A stretch of DNA of 15,920 nucleotides from Planctomycetota bacterium. Lineage in GTDB: Bacteria > Planctomycetota > Phycisphaerae > Sedimentisphaerales > Anaerohalosphaeraceae. Shown piece by piece: positions 15,558 through 15,920 of the stretch. Numbering within the stretch: position 1 is the first letter of the stretch; the number at the start of each line of letters is the position of its first letter. Where the stretch lies: positions 1 to 15,920 of the forward strand of contig DAOVVQ010000059.1 of NCBI GenBank assembly GCA_030637065.1, given 5' to 3'. The notes beneath the pieces are model-generated. The model saw only the letters and a list, made by a program, of their open reading frames with translations, had not been told where the DNA came from and did no database searches. Made by a program: the position numbers and the translations under genes.

Positions 15558-15920
15558 TTATTGTCCGAGTTGGGCCTGTATATCAGGCAACGTTAAAAGC
15601 AGCTTCTCGACTTCTTTTGCGTTGAGGCGTTCTGTGTTGTCAGACGTATAATCATCCATATAGGCCTCGTCCGGGTCACCTTCGGTAAAATATTTTCCAT
15701 AGTTGCGGTAATTGAGGTCCCGGTCGTCGGTTATTATTCGATAATACCGGCCCATGTCCTGTGACCGGTGCAGTTCCTGCCTGGTTGCAAGGGTTTCACA
15801 CATCTTTTCACCGTGTCGCATGCCGATTATTTTTATGGGGGCGTTGGAATTAAAGATGTTTTTTACGGCCTCAGCCAGGTCAATAATCGTAGATGCAGTT
15901 GCTTTCTTGATGAATAAGTC
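15558..15920 (-). CDS. fnlA: UDP-GlcNAc 4,6-dehydratase/5-epimerase, FnlA/CapE/WbjB-like (C-terminal part, 5' truncated)
   Basis: Only the last 120 residues or so are in the window; the gene continues past the right edge. The visible part starts with DLFIKKATASTIIDLAEAVK and continues to IIGMRHGEKMCETL, then DMGRYYRIITDDRDLNY, and ends with LNAKEVEKLLLTLPDIQAQL. This closely follows the C-terminus of FnlA/CapE/WbjB enzymes. They convert UDP-GlcNAc to a 4-keto-6-deoxy-L-sugar, the first step towards UDP-L-FucNAc or UDP-L-QuiNAc. The catalytic YxxxK and NAD-binding motifs lie outside the window. The 78-nt gap to the FnlC-like gene holds nothing recognisable. The reductase (FnlB/CapF) usually found between these two is absent here. 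Confidence 0.88.
   Translation of the reverse strand, partial: DLFIKKATASTIIDLAEAVKNIFNSNAPIKIIGMRHGEKMCETLATRQELHRSQDMGRYYRIITDDRDLNYRNYGKYFTEGDPDEAYMDDYTSDNTERLNAKEVEKLLLTLPDIQAQLGQ

Overview
The window looks like a bacterial chromosome of intermediate GC content, probably from an anaerobic or facultative lineage. It carries a corrinoid/methyltransferase-type operon, an EF-G-like paralogue, a PAS histidine kinase and a surface-polysaccharide locus. The style (EF-G paralogue, corrinoid proteins, a long intergenic palindrome, sigma70-like promoters) would suit a Planctomycetota/Phycisphaerae-like organism. That is inference only: no rRNA or other phylogenetic marker is present.

Layout. (1) Positions 2-676 (+) hold the C-terminal part of a UDP-sugar dehydrogenase. 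(2) Positions 677-944 are a convergent intergenic region with a large imperfect palindrome (746-840) and a small hairpin (865-879). (3) Positions 945-7509 are all on the minus strand. In transcription order they hold a four-gene unit: a corrinoid-binding protein, a uroporphyrinogen-decarboxylase/MtaA-like protein, a DUF1638-like protein and a GAF-PAS-PAS histidine kinase. These four are joined by ATGA overlaps and a TGATATG junction. After them come an unrecognised five-helix membrane protein and an OmpR/PhoB-type response regulator with its own promoter placed almost on its start codon. (4) Positions 7510-7985 are a divergent intergenic region. It holds a minus-strand promoter, a roughly 195-nt hairpin-rich leader for the corrinoid operon, and a promoter and strong RBS for (5) an EF-G-like GTPase at 7986-10016 (+). 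(6) Positions 10187-11719 (+) hold a polytopic GT39/ArnT-like glycosyltransferase. (7) Positions 11722-15920, all minus strand, are a polysaccharide locus. In transcription order it holds the C-terminus of an FnlA/CapE-like dehydratase, an FnlC/CapG-like 2-epimerase, a WbuB-like GT4 glycosyltransferase and, behind its own promoter, a WbaP-type polyprenyl-phosphate sugar-1-phosphate transferase.

How the genes may work together. The dehydratase, epimerase, GT4 and initiating transferase fit synthesis and assembly of a polymer repeat unit containing a FucNAc- or QuiNAc-type sugar; the GT39-like protein and the UDP-sugar dehydrogenase may feed the same envelope chemistry. The most unusual part is the corrinoid operon. 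It lacks a recognisable substrate methyltransferase (MtaB/MtbB/MttB type) and a corrinoid re-activator. Its UroD/MtaA-like member has lost the two Cys zinc ligands expected from MtbA. It ends in a soluble sensor kinase with a Cys-rich PAS domain. A corrinoid or one-carbon sensing module is one reading, and it is a hypothesis, not something the sequence proves.
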